Origin: Microbacterium sp. TPD7012
GTDB lineage: Bacteria > Actinomycetota > Actinomycetes > Actinomycetales > Microbacteriaceae
DNA length: 64,000 nucleotides
Direction: 5' to 3'
NCBI RefSeq assembly: GCF_003075395.1
Contig: NZ_QDFV01000001.1
Coordinates: 434,001-498,000 of the forward strand
A program made the translations under genes and the position numbers. Each line of letters starts with the position of its first letter. Position 1 is the stretch's first letter. The notes below the pieces were generated by a model, which was given only the letters and a program-made list of their open reading frames with translations, had not been told where the DNA came from and did no database searches. Shown here in pieces: positions 34,536 through 43,479 of this stretch.

Positions 34536-35499
34536 GACGACGACCGTCGACATGCCGACGACCCAGACCGAGCCGAGCGACTTCGATGACTTCTGGGCCG
34601 AGACGCTCGCCGAGACCAGGCGCTTTCCGCTCGACGTCACGATCGAGCCGCGCGAGACCCGGCTGACGGTGATCGACGTGTTCGAGGTGACGTTCCGCGG
34701 ATTCGGCGGGACGCGCATCCGCGCCTGGCTCCGCTTGCCCCACGGTGCGACGGAACCCCTGCCGGGACTCGTGCAGCTCTTCGGCTACGGCAACGGACGA
34801 GGTCACGCACTGCGCGACCTGCGCTGGGCCGCCGCCGGATACGCCCATCTCGTGGTGGACGCGCGTGGCCAGGGGCACGGAGACACCGAGGACGACCACC
34901 CCGAGGGCGGGCCGTCTGCCGGCGGGTTCCTCACCCGGGGGCTGCGCTCGCCGCGTGAGTACTACTACCGGCGGGTGTACGCCGACGCCGTGCGCGCGGT
35001 CGAGGCGCTGCGCTCGCTGGAGGCCGTCGACGCGTCGCGCGTCGGCGTCGTCGGAGCGAGCCAGGGCGGCGGTATCGCGCTCGCGATCGCGGGTCTGGTG
35101 CCGGATCTCGCGGTGGCGATCATCCAGGCGCCCTTCCTCTGCGAACTGAACCGCGCTGCGGACCTGAGCAGCGAGGAGCCGTACGCGCTCCTGACCCAGT
35201 ACTTCGCCGATCGCCGGCTCGACACGGCCGCCGCCCTCGACACGCTGCGCTACTTCGACGGGGTCAACCACGCCAAGCGCGCGACCGCCCCGGCCATCCT
35301 CAGCACCGGCCTGCGTGACGGCATCACGCCGCCGGCATCCGTCCTTCCCGCCTTCACCGCGTACGCCGGCGAGAAGCAGATCGTGCTCTGGCCGTACAAC
35401 GGCCACGAGGCCGGCGGCGACCTCGATGAGGAGAACGCGCTGGAGTTCGCGGCGACGAACCTGGCTTCCGGTGCCTCAACCTCCGCACGGCGGGGCTGA
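34525..35499 (+). CDS. CE7-family acetyl esterase (acetylxylan esterase/cephalosporin-C deacetylase type)
   Basis: The 324-residue alpha/beta hydrolase shows the complete CE7 signature: RGQ in DARGQGH, GASQGG with the nucleophile Ser, and GHEAGG with the catalytic His. The start DFDDFWAETLAE is also typical. CE7 enzymes are usually hexameric cytoplasmic deacetylases of short acetylated oligosaccharides. The gene overlaps the GH95 end by 11 bases, so the two are coupled; imported acetylated oligosaccharides would be the natural substrate. Confidence 0.93.
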   Translation: MRGETTTVDMPTTQTEPSDFDDFWAETLAETRRFPLDVTIEPRETRLTVIDVFEVTFRGFGGTRIRAWLRLPHGATEPLPGLVQLFGYGNGRGHALRDLRWAAAGYAHLVVDARGQGHGDTEDDHPEGGPSAGGFLTRGLRSPREYYYRRVYADAVRAVEALRSLEAVDASRVGVVGASQGGGIALAIAGLVPDLAVAIIQAPFLCELNRAADLSSEEPYALLTQYFADRRLDTAAALDTLRYFDGVNHAKRATAPAILSTGLRDGITPPASVLPAFTAYAGEKQIVLWPYNGHEAGGDLDEENALEFAATNLASGASTSARRG

Positions 35500-35537
35500 G
35501 GATTCGCTACCGTAGCCGATAACGACTGAGGAATTCG

Positions 35538-36704
35538 ATGGACCACGACACCGCCGCACGCACCTCCCTGATCCGCTCCGCCTCGGATGCCGGGTCGAAG
35601 GTGTTCGCGACGATCCTGACGCGCAGTCCCATCAGCCGCATCGACATCGCGCGACAGACCGGACTCTCGCAGGCCGCCGTGACGAAGGCGGTCTCGCCGC
35701 TCGTCGCCGCCGGCCTCGTCGACGCGCCCCCGGCCGCGCACCGCGACGGCAACCCCGGACGCCCGGTCGCCCCGGTCTCGATCGTGCCCGAGGCGATGAT
35801 CATGCTGGGCGTGAAGGTGAACGTCGACGAGATCATCGCCGTCGCCACCGACCTCGGCACCGCCGTGCTCGCGGTCGAGCGCCGACTGGTCCCGCACCAC
35901 GATCCGGATGCCGTCCTCGAGGCGATCGTCGAGGTCGTCGGCGTGCTCGAGGCCGCGCTCGGCGAGCGCTCCGCCGCGATCGCCGGTCTCGGCGTCTCGG
36001 TCTCGGGCGATGTCGACACTCAGGCGGGAGTCGTGCGCGAATCGGCGATCATGGGCTGGCGCGACGAGCCGTTCGGCGCGCGGCTGCAGGAGCGTCTCGG
36101 TCGGCCGGTCACCCTCGAGAACGACGTGCACGCGCTGACGGTCGGCGAGCACTGGTTCGGCGTCGGCCTCGGCACGGCCTCGTTCGCGATCGTCACGATC
36201 GGCCGCGGCATCGGCAGCGGCCTGCACCTGAACGGCCAGGTCGTGACCGGAGCGTACGGCGTCGCCGGCGAGATCGGGCACCTGCCCCTCGCCGACCCGC
36301 AGCGGATCTGCCCGTGCGGCCGGCAGGGCTGCGTCGAGGCCGTCGCCTCGACCGCGGCCATCGAAGCCGCGGTGTCGGCCGCGCACGGTCGTCCCATCGC
36401 GATCGACGAGGCGGTCAAGCTCGCGCACAGCGGCGATCGGGCTGCCGAGGCCGCCTTCCAGGAGGCCTCCGCGATCATCGGAACCGCGATCGCGACGCTC
36501 GTGAACCTGACCGGACCGGAACTGGTCATCATCGGCGGCGAGGGAGTGTCCAACTTCGACCTGTACGACGCCACCCTGCGCAGCGCCTTCGATGCGCACG
36601 CGTTCGGGGCGGCCGCGCGCTGCCGCATCGTGGTGCGCCCGCACACCTTCGAGGACTGGGCCCGCGGCGCTGCCGCGGCCGCGATCCAGTCCCTCGTGCT
36701 CTGA
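35538..36704 (+). CDS. ROK-family transcriptional regulator
   Basis: The 388-residue protein has an N-terminal winged helix (SRIDIARQTGLSQAAVTKAVSPLVAAGLVD) and a sugar-kinase-like ROK domain with GLGVSVSGDVD. The zinc motif CPCGRQGCVEAVAS follows GAYGVAGEIGHLPL. Regulators of this kind bind a sugar and release their operator. It lies 38 bases after the CE7 gene, probably in the same transcript, and next to the importer and glycosidases that carry ATTAC-type dyads, its likely targets by inference. Confidence 0.93.
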   Translation: MDHDTAARTSLIRSASDAGSKVFATILTRSPISRIDIARQTGLSQAAVTKAVSPLVAAGLVDAPPAAHRDGNPGRPVAPVSIVPEAMIMLGVKVNVDEIIAVATDLGTAVLAVERRLVPHHDPDAVLEAIVEVVGVLEAALGERSAAIAGLGVSVSGDVDTQAGVVRESAIMGWRDEPFGARLQERLGRPVTLENDVHALTVGEHWFGVGLGTASFAIVTIGRGIGSGLHLNGQVVTGAYGVAGEIGHLPLADPQRICPCGRQGCVEAVASTAAIEAAVSAAHGRPIAIDEAVKLAHSGDRAAEAAFQEASAIIGTAIATLVNLTGPELVIIGGEGVSNFDLYDATLRSAFDAHAFGAAARCRIVVRPHTFEDWARGAAAAAIQSLVL

Positions 36705-36762
36705 CGCGCAGCATCCGCAGCGTCCGGGGACCGAAGTCCCGGCATCCGTCCCGGACACAGAA

Positions 36763-36791
36763 CTGCCCGGCGGGGTCATCCCGCCGGGCAG
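36763..36791. terminator. Bidirectional terminator between the ROK and binding-protein genes
   Basis: CTGCCCGGCGGG and CCCGCCGGGCAG are perfect 12-base arms with a five-base loop (GTCAT). It separates convergent genes 59 bases after the ROK stop and 16 bases before the end of the binding-protein gene. Confidence 0.88.
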
Positions 36792-36806
36792 TCACCGCTC
36801 TCGTGA

Positions 36807-38438
36807 TCAGAGCGCGTCGTACAGCTTCTGCTGCAGCTCGAGGTAGCGCTCGACGCCGAGACCGTTCAGGTCGTCGATGTACGCCTGCCAGGCGCCGTCG
36901 TCGTCGATGTCGCGCTGACCGGTGGCGAACTCCGCCTGCGCCTGCGTGATGTAGGTCGCGATGTTCGTCTGCAGCTCGGCGATCTCCGCCGAGGTGTCGG
37001 GGTCGGGCCACAGCTTGTTGTCGGGGAACAGCAGGTCCTCGTCGGGCGCGAACGGCTCGTACAGCTGCGTCGCCTCGAGCAGACGGCGCTCGTAGCCGTC
37101 GGGGGAGTAGACGTCCTCCGGCACGACCTGCGAGTTGCGGTACTCGAGCGAGTCCCAGTACTGGCCCATCGAGCGCCATGAGGCGTTGGACGTCTCGTCA
37201 TAGGTGAGCGGCTTGAACGTCGGCTCGAGCTCGGGGTCAAGGGCGAGGTCGCCGTCCTCGGCCGGAACCCAGGCCTCGCCCTCCGGTCCCATCGCGCCGA
37301 GCCGGTCGCCCTCGTCGGTCACCAGGTAGTCGATGAGCTTGATCGCCTTGACGCGCTCGTCCTCGGTCGACTTGTTCGTGAGGGCGAACATGCCCAGCGG
37401 GCTGACCTGCGAGCGGAAGGTGGCGAACTGCGTGCCGTCCGGGCCCTTCACCGGAGCCACCGCGTCGTAGTGCTTGTCTCGTCCGTCGGGAGAGTCGGCC
37501 GTGACGATCTCGTACGGGTGCAGCACTGCTGCCGCGCCGAGGATCTCGGCTTCCGCGTTGTCGCCGAGGGCGCGCAGCGCTTCACCGTTCTGCGTGAAGG
37601 ATGCCGTGTCGATCAAGCCCTCCTCGGCGAGCGATGCGATGTACTGCAGACCCGCTCGCCAGCCGTCCGACGTCGCCGAGAGCTCGACCTTGCCGCCGTC
37701 CATCACCATCGGCGGCGGACTCGAGGGGCTGCCGTACGGTGCGTAGGCGAACGCATTCATGAAGTAGTTGATGACGGGCTCGGATGCCGATGCGCTGAGC
37801 GCGACCTCGTCGGCCTTGCCGTTGCCGTTGGGGTCGTCGTTCTTGAACGCCCGCAGCACCTCTCGGAGCTCTTCGGTGGTCGTCGGCTGCTCCAGGCCGA
37901 GCTTGTCGAGCCAGGTGGTGTTCATCCACAGCTTCGAAGGGTAGCTGCAGTGGAAGCACTCGGTGAACTGCGTGATCGCGTAGATGTGCCCGTCGGGCGC
38001 GGTGACCGACTGCTTCCAGTCGGGCTTCTCCTCGAAGCGCTCTTTGAGGTTGGGGGCGTACTCGTCGATCAGGTCCTCGAGCGGGACCAGCACTCCCTGC
38101 TGCCCGTACTTGAGCACCTCGCTGCGCGAGAAGGCGTCGACCCACGGCACGAGGAAGTACGCGTCGGGGTAGTCGCCGCTCGCGAGCGAGACCTGCCGCT
38201 TCTCGCCCGCGACGCTGCCGTCGTAGGTCGTGGTCTGCCAGTCGAAGTCGATGTCGAACTTCTTCTCGACCAGCTGGGTGAACGCGTTGTCCTCGAGCGA
38301 GCCGTTGTCGCCCTGGGGGCCGAACGCGACCAGCTGGCCGTTGTCGTCGTCACTCGGCGACGTGCAGGCGGCCAGCGCCGCCGTCGCTAGGGCCAGCACG
38401 CCTGCGGCGGCCACCCCTCTGATGATGCTGTGTCTCAT
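36807..38438 (-). CDS. Oligosaccharide ABC transporter binding lipoprotein, LplA-like
   Basis: The 543-residue protein has a lipoprotein signal with lipobox LAAC and the large family 1 solute-binding fold that goes with LplB/YtcP permeases (KKFDIDFDWQTTTYDG; PDAYFLVPWVDAF; YAITQFTECFHCSYPSKLWMN split here by position near residue 150). Such proteins tend to bind oligosaccharides. AAAGGAG lies before the ATG. It is the third gene of the lplB-ytcP-binding-protein transcript. The substrate is probably released by the neighbouring GH27, GH95 and GH36 enzymes. Confidence 0.93.
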   Translation of the reverse strand: MRHSIIRGVAAAGVLALATAALAACTSPSDDDNGQLVAFGPQGDNGSLEDNAFTQLVEKKFDIDFDWQTTTYDGSVAGEKRQVSLASGDYPDAYFLVPWVDAFSRSEVLKYGQQGVLVPLEDLIDEYAPNLKERFEEKPDWKQSVTAPDGHIYAITQFTECFHCSYPSKLWMNTTWLDKLGLEQPTTTEELREVLRAFKNDDPNGNGKADEVALSASASEPVINYFMNAFAYAPYGSPSSPPPMVMDGGKVELSATSDGWRAGLQYIASLAEEGLIDTASFTQNGEALRALGDNAEAEILGAAAVLHPYEIVTADSPDGRDKHYDAVAPVKGPDGTQFATFRSQVSPLGMFALTNKSTEDERVKAIKLIDYLVTDEGDRLGAMGPEGEAWVPAEDGDLALDPELEPTFKPLTYDETSNASWRSMGQYWDSLEYRNSQVVPEDVYSPDGYERRLLEATQLYEPFAPDEDLLFPDNKLWPDPDTSAEIAELQTNIATYITQAQAEFATGQRDIDDDGAWQAYIDDLNGLGVERYLELQQKLYDAL

Positions 38439-38490
38439 TGCCGGAATCTCCTTTGCCCGGTTAATGGGTGATGTGGTGGGTCTGTGGGGG

Positions 38491-39471
38491 TCAGCCCTTG
38501 ACGGCGCCGACCATGATGCCCTTGTTGAAGTGCTTCGCCACGAACGGGTAGGCGACGAGCATCGGTATGGTCGCGATCACGACCGTCGAGTAGCGGAGCA
38601 GATCGGCGAGCTCGCGGCGTCGCAGCTGCTCGGCAACGTCGCCGCCGCCGCCGGAGTCGTTCAGGATGAGCAGGCCGCGCAGCACGAGCTGCAGCGGTTG
38701 CAGGTCGGCGTCGCGCAGGTAGAGCAGGGCGTCGAAGTACGAGTTCCACTGCATGATCGCGTACATCAGGGCGATCACCGCGATCAACGGCTTGGCCAGC
38801 GGAAGCACGACTGTCCACAGGATGCGGAGTTCGCTCGCGCCGTCGAGCTGCGCCGCCTCGTACACCTCGTCGGGAACGGCGGAGCGGAAGTAGACGATCG
38901 CGATGATCACCTGCCAGACGCCGATCGCATTCGGCAGCAGCATCGACCAGCGCGTGTCGAGCAGGCCGAGCGACTGCACCACGAGGTACATCGGGATCAC
39001 GCCGCCGCTGAACAGCATCGTGAAGACGACGCCGCCGGTGATGACCTTGCGTCCCACGAGCTGCATCCGCGACAGCGGATAGGCGATCGCGACCGTGCCG
39101 AGCACGCTGATGGCGGTGCCGGCGACGGTGTAGAAGATCGAGTTGCCGAAACCGCGCAGGATCGCCGGGTTGCCGAGCGCCTCCTCGTATCCGCGGAAGG
39201 TGAACTCGACGGGCCAGAACAGCACGCGCCCGGACGACACGGCCTGCGGGCTCGACAGCGAGCTGGCGAGGATGTTGAGCAGGGGCAGCAGCACCACCAG
39301 AAGGAATACGGAGAGCAGGATGTAGGCCGCGACGATGAAGACGCGATCGGCCCTGGTCTCCTTGACCTTCACACCGCGCATCCTGGGGTCGCGCCGCCGA
39401 CGGGGCTTCTTGTTCTTCGCGACGACGATCTCCTCGGTGAGGAGGGCCTCGGTGTTGATCGTGGTCACCAC
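38491..39471 (-). CDS. ABC transporter permease, YtcP type
   Basis: This 326-residue membrane protein has about six hydrophobic segments, the YtcP-typical stretch GYEEALGNPAILRGFGNSIFYTVAGT and the EAA loop EAAQLDGASELRILWTVVLP. It ends with HFNKGIMVGAVKG, the usual C-terminus of this subfamily. The start is one of two tandem GTGs (39471, 39468) that overlap the stop of the lplB-type gene. A longer open frame upstream only reads through the partner gene in the wrong frame and is not real. Confidence 0.92.
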   Translation of the reverse strand: MVTTINTEALLTEEIVVAKNKKPRRRRDPRMRGVKVKETRADRVFIVAAYILLSVFLLVVLLPLLNILASSLSSPQAVSSGRVLFWPVEFTFRGYEEALGNPAILRGFGNSIFYTVAGTAISVLGTVAIAYPLSRMQLVGRKVITGGVVFTMLFSGGVIPMYLVVQSLGLLDTRWSMLLPNAIGVWQVIIAIVYFRSAVPDEVYEAAQLDGASELRILWTVVLPLAKPLIAVIALMYAIMQWNSYFDALLYLRDADLQPLQLVLRGLLILNDSGGGGDVAEQLRRRELADLLRYSTVVIATIPMLVAYPFVAKHFNKGIMVGAVKG

Positions 39472-40439
39472 AGTCCGTTCCCCGTCACTCGCTTGGAGAC
39501 GCCGTTCACGACCACCAGCAGCACGAGGCTGATCAGGGCGTTGAAGAGACCGATGGTCGCTCCCAGACTGAAGTTCGCGTTCAGGATGCCGGTCTTGTAG
39601 ACGTACGTCGGGATGATCTCCGAGGTCGACAGGTTGAGCGCGTTCTGCAGAAGGAACGCCTTCTCGAATCCGATCGCCATGATGTTGCCGACACCCAGGA
39701 TGAGGATGATGGTCGCGGTCGGCAGCAGGGCGGGGATGTCGACGTTCCAGATCTTCTGGAGGCGGGTCGCGCCGTCGATCTTGGCCGCCTCGTAGAGCGA
39801 CGTGTCGACCGAGGCGAGGGCGGCGAGGTAGATGACCGCCGAGTATCCGGTCGTGGTCCAGATGTCGGTCGCGACGTAGATGTGGCGGAAGAAGTCGGCA
39901 TCGGCGAGGAGATCGACCTGTCCGGCGCCGAAGAAGCTGAACGTCCTGCCGAGGAGCCCGACTCTCGGGGAGAGCAGCAGGATCGTCATCGAGACGACCA
40001 CGACGGTCGAGATGAAGTACGGCGCGTAGGTGACGAGCTGCACCGTGCGGGTGAAGAAGCGCAGTCGCACCTCGTTGAGGGCCAGCGCGAGGATGATCGG
40101 CAGCGGGAAGCTCGCGATCAGCGTGTAGCCGGCCAGGAGGAACGTGTTGCCGACGAGCCGCGGGAACACCGGGTTGCGGAAGAGGTTCGCGAAGTTGTCG
40201 AGGCCGACCCAGGGGCTGCCCCACACGCCGTCGATCGGGTTGTAGTTCTTGAACGCGATCACGGCGTTCGCCATCGGGATGTAGCGGAAGACGATGAACC
40301 AGATGATGGGGATCAGGAGCAGCAGGTACAGCTGCCAGTAGCGGCGCAGACTCCGGACGAGACGCGAGGGGCGCCGGGGTGCGATCGCAGGCGTCTCCGC
40401 CGGGGTGGCGGGGAGGTCATGCTCGACACTGAGCGTCAT
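39465..40439 (-). CDS. ABC transporter permease, LplB type
   Basis: The 324-residue membrane protein has six hydrophobic segments, the opening YWQLYLLLLIPIIWFIVFRY and the EAA loop EAAKIDGATRLQKIWNVDIP. It is the first gene of the importer transcript. GAAGGT precedes the ATG. Upstream, an ATTAC-N8-GTAAT dyad is the likely operator. As in the other two importers of the window, no ATPase is encoded. Confidence 0.93.
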   Translation of the reverse strand: MTLSVEHDLPATPAETPAIAPRRPSRLVRSLRRYWQLYLLLLIPIIWFIVFRYIPMANAVIAFKNYNPIDGVWGSPWVGLDNFANLFRNPVFPRLVGNTFLLAGYTLIASFPLPIILALALNEVRLRFFTRTVQLVTYAPYFISTVVVVSMTILLLSPRVGLLGRTFSFFGAGQVDLLADADFFRHIYVATDIWTTTGYSAVIYLAALASVDTSLYEAAKIDGATRLQKIWNVDIPALLPTATIILILGVGNIMAIGFEKAFLLQNALNLSTSEIIPTYVYKTGILNANFSLGATIGLFNALISLVLLVVVNGVSKRVTGNGLW

Positions 40440-40458
40440 GGCTACCTTCTCGAGGTGG

Positions 40459-40476
40459 ATTACTTTACAACGTAAT
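40459..40476. promoter_or_regulatory. ATTAC-GTAAT dyad upstream of lplB
   Basis: ATTAC, eight bases, GTAAT. The left half ATTACTT is shared with the site at 32003. It lies 20 bases before the lplB-type start in a short AT-rich gap behind GH36, and is a candidate ROK-regulator site. A TAATAT stretch overlaps its right arm. Confidence 0.55.
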
Positions 40477-40517
40477 ATAACTCTGCCTCAGGAATTGTGC
40501 AACCCTGAGTGGATGCC

Positions 40518-42683
40518 TCAGGCCTCGATGGCCGTGAAGTGCAGGAGCATCGCCTGGCTGGGGTTCAGCACCGGCAGCGGCAGTCCCTGCTCGAGCACGG
40601 CACCCGTGCAGATGAGGTCGTCGCTTTGCCGCAGCCATGACGGGTCCTCGACCTCGTGGCGGCTCGCCGGACCGGCCTCGTCGCGCACCCGCACGCGGTA
40701 GTGCGTGCGCGGATCGAGTCCGGGGATCTGCACGCGCGGCGTGTGAGCGACGCCGCTGGTCTCGGTGCGGACCCACGCGAACAGTGCTTCGCGTCGATCG
40801 TGTGCGACGATGCCGTGCAACAGCGCACCATCGTCGACCGTGTCGGCGCGAACGGTGACGCCCGAGTGGATCAGGCCTCGCATCTCCTTGTACAGCGCCG
40901 CCCACGCCGCGATCCCACGGCGTTCGTCCTCGGTTGCCGTGTCGATGTCCCATTCCAGGCCGGCGTGCCCGAACAGAGCGGTGACCGCCCGGAAGGAGAA
41001 CGACGCGTGCCGGTGTGTGGTGTGCGACTCGGCGGCGCCGATATGGGAGCCGATCAGCTCGGGCGGCAGCAGGGTCTGCGTCCAGCGCTGGATGCTCTGG
41101 CGTTCGACGGGGTCGTTGCAGTCCGACGCCCACACGCGATCGGTGCGCGCGAGGATCCCGAGATCGACCCGTGCGCCACCGCTCGCGCATGACTCGATCT
41201 CGAGCAGCGGATGCCGACGGCGGATCTCGTCGAGCACGCGGTAGACGCCCTGCGTGTGCGCCCGTACCCGCCGATCGCCGTGGGCCCCGAGTGCTGCGTG
41301 CAGATCGCGGTTGTGGTCCCACTTCACGAAGTCGACGGCCGCTTCGGTGATCACCGCGTCGAGGCGGTCCACGACGTACGTGGCCACCTCCTCGCGGGAG
41401 AAGTCGAGCACGAACTGATGACGCGACTCGAGCTGCCGTTCCTCGCCCAGGAGCCAGTCCGGATGGGTGCGGGCGAGGTCGGAGTCGGGGTTCACCATCT
41501 CGGGCTCGAACCAGAGGCCGAACTGCATGCCCCGTTCGTGCACCCGGTCCGACAGCGGCCGGAGCCCGGCGGGCCAGACCTCGTCGTCGACGAACCAGTC
41601 GCCGAGTCCGGCGTGGTCGTCGCGGCGCCCGCGGAACCAGCCGTCGTCGAGCACGAACCGCTCGATGCCGAGTTCCGCGGCAGACCCGGCCAGGGCGGAG
41701 AGTGTGTCGAGGTCGTGTTCGAAGTACACGGCCTCCCACGTGTTGAGCAGCAGGGGGCGTGGCGATCGGGGGTGTTCGGGGCGGGAGCGGATGGCGGCGT
41801 GCAGTCGCGCGGTGACGCCGTCGATCCCCTCATCGCTCCAGACGAACAGTGCCTCCGGCGACCGGTAGGTCTCGCCGGGTCGGAGGCGGATCTCGCCGGC
41901 ATCGACGAGCTCGCCCGTACCCAGTACGGAGCTGTGCACGCCGGCACCCTCCGGGAGGCGTTCCACGAGTGTCTCCTGGTTGCCGCTCCAGGCGAGGTGC
42001 GCGGCCCAGATCTCGCCCGCGCGGAACCGGAAGCCCGCGGTCCCTGCCATCGTGAGCAGCGCGGAATCGTGCCCCGGCCGCCCGCGCCGGGAGGAGCGGA
42101 GCCGGGTGCCGTCGTGGATGGGCGAACGCTGCGGGCGGCGCTCGTTGGTCCAGCGTCCGGAGAAGTCGAGCACCTCCTCTGCGCGACCGGGCAGCGGGAG
42201 GAGCGCGCGAGCGGCGCGGACGTCGACCGCCCGATCGGCGGTGTTGCGGAGCTCGATCGTGGCGTGCAGGATGCCGGCGGCGTCCAGCCGATAGGCGAAC
42301 ACCACGTCGGCGAGCGAGGCCGCGTCGTGCATCGTGAACTGCACCTCGGACTCCGCGGCGTCCGTCGAGATGAGCGTGAAGCCGTCGATGACGGCACCCG
42401 TCGCATCCGCCTCGATCGCCGGAGTGCCCGACCATCCGTGTGCGCGGCCGGCGGCGATCGAGAACGACCGGGGGATGTCGATCGAGCTGTTCATCACCGC
42501 CGGGGTCGCCGTGGCGATCATGCCGGCGACATCGTCGTCGTCGAGCGCTCGACCCCAGTGCGCGAGTGCCGGCGCCCCGAACGCGTCGGCGGCGAACACC
42601 ACGCTGACACCGCCGCGGCGGAGGTGCGCGAGGGCGCGCGTCCCGAGGGGGTCGACGCGAGGGAGACTGATACTTGACGTCAT
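40518..42683 (-). CDS. GH36 alpha-galactosidase
   Basis: The 721-residue cytoplasmic protein has the GH36 layout: beta-sandwich N-terminus, then a barrel with FVLDDGWF, WFEPEMVNPDSDL, nucleophile Asp456 in KWDHNRD and acid/base Asp521 in SDCNDPVERQ. It hydrolyses terminal alpha-galactosides from imported oligosaccharides. The ATG at 42683 has no ribosome site and lies inside the element shared with the GH27/GH95 promoter; leaderless translation is possible. The family N-terminus makes a much later start unlikely. Confidence 0.92.
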   Translation of the reverse strand: MTSSISLPRVDPLGTRALAHLRRGGVSVVFAADAFGAPALAHWGRALDDDDVAGMIATATPAVMNSSIDIPRSFSIAAGRAHGWSGTPAIEADATGAVIDGFTLISTDAAESEVQFTMHDAASLADVVFAYRLDAAGILHATIELRNTADRAVDVRAARALLPLPGRAEEVLDFSGRWTNERRPQRSPIHDGTRLRSSRRGRPGHDSALLTMAGTAGFRFRAGEIWAAHLAWSGNQETLVERLPEGAGVHSSVLGTGELVDAGEIRLRPGETYRSPEALFVWSDEGIDGVTARLHAAIRSRPEHPRSPRPLLLNTWEAVYFEHDLDTLSALAGSAAELGIERFVLDDGWFRGRRDDHAGLGDWFVDDEVWPAGLRPLSDRVHERGMQFGLWFEPEMVNPDSDLARTHPDWLLGEERQLESRHQFVLDFSREEVATYVVDRLDAVITEAAVDFVKWDHNRDLHAALGAHGDRRVRAHTQGVYRVLDEIRRRHPLLEIESCASGGARVDLGILARTDRVWASDCNDPVERQSIQRWTQTLLPPELIGSHIGAAESHTTHRHASFSFRAVTALFGHAGLEWDIDTATEDERRGIAAWAALYKEMRGLIHSGVTVRADTVDDGALLHGIVAHDRREALFAWVRTETSGVAHTPRVQIPGLDPRTHYRVRVRDEAGPASRHEVEDPSWLRQSDDLICTGAVLEQGLPLPVLNPSQAMLLHFTAIEA

Positions 42684-42693
42684 GAATTAATCA
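42671..42693. promoter_or_regulatory. Shared element overlapping the GH36 start codon
   Basis: TACTTGACGTC-N3-AATTAATCA matches the site at 32006-32028 at 20 of 23 positions, in the same orientation. The GH36 start codon (42683-42681 on the minus strand) lies within it. A protein bound here would block initiation directly. Confidence 0.6.
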
Positions 42694-42750
42694 TCCGGGT
42701 TCGCTCGACGCACCGCAACCCGAATCGGCCAGCCGTCGGCCAGCCGTCTG

Positions 42751-43479
42751 TCAGCGGTCGGTCGGCGCCTCGGCTCGACGCGCGAGGATGGGGCCGAGGC
42801 GCTGGTACGAATTCTCGATGTGTGTCCGCATGGCCGTCGCCGCGGCATCCGGATCACGTCGACGCAGCGCGTCGAGGATCTGCTCGTGCTCGCTGACCGT
42901 GTCTTCTTCGAAGTCGTGCCGGAAGTTGAGTCGGTAGAGATGCATGTGCGAGCGCAGTCGCACGATCGCCTCGGTGAGGAGCGGGCTGAGTGCCCGATCG
43001 GCGATCAGGTGGTGGAAGCGGAGGTCTTCCTCGATGAAGCGCCGGTAGTTCTGGAAGTGCTCGTCATCGTCAGGGGCGGATGCCGTGCGCATCTGCCCGA
43101 CGGATTCCGAGAGCTCAGCGGCCGTCGCGTCGTCGAGGTTCGCGGACGCGCGTCGGGCGGCCTCCGGTTCGAGGAGCTCGCGCATGTCATAGAGATCGCG
43201 CAGTCCGGCGGCGTCGAGGAGCGGCGCAGCCACGTAGCCCTTCAACGCGCGCTTCGCGACGAGGCCTTCCGATTCCAGGCGGGCGAGCGCCTCCCGCACG
43301 GGTGTCGGCGAGACATCGAGGTCGCGGGCCACGGCGTCGATGTTGACGCGCGCGCCGGGCTCGATAGCGCGGTCCATCAGGAGCGCGAGCACGGCGTCGT
43401 ACACGTCGTCGACGAGGGCCCGTCGCGCGGGGAGCGCCCGGGGGCTGCGAGCCACGTCGTCGCTGAACATGAGACTCAT
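42751..43479 (-). CDS. GntR-family regulator with FCD domain
   Basis: This 242-residue protein has a GntR winged helix (DLDVSPTPVREALARLESEGLV) and the FCD all-helical sensor domain (LYDMRELLEPEAARRAS, HHLIADRALSPLL with metal-type His residues, SEHEQILDALRRRD). FCD regulators bind sugar acids or organic acids, which suits a fuconate-type pathway. It is the last gene of the fucose operon and its start overlaps the aldose dehydrogenase stop (ATGA). It probably acts on the divergent promoter at 50123-50207. Confidence 0.93.
   Translation of the reverse strand: MSLMFSDDVARSPRALPARRALVDDVYDAVLALLMDRAIEPGARVNIDAVARDLDVSPTPVREALARLESEGLVAKRALKGYVAAPLLDAAGLRDLYDMRELLEPEAARRASANLDDATAAELSESVGQMRTASAPDDDEHFQNYRRFIEEDLRFHHLIADRALSPLLTEAIVRLRSHMHLYRLNFRHDFEEDTVSEHEQILDALRRRDPDAAATAMRTHIENSYQRLGPILARRAEAPTDR

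Noticed and set aside
39472..40224. A 5' extension of the YtcP-type permease gene
   Set aside because: The extra codons read the LplB-type gene in the wrong frame; the tandem GTGs at 39471/39468 fit the operon overlap.
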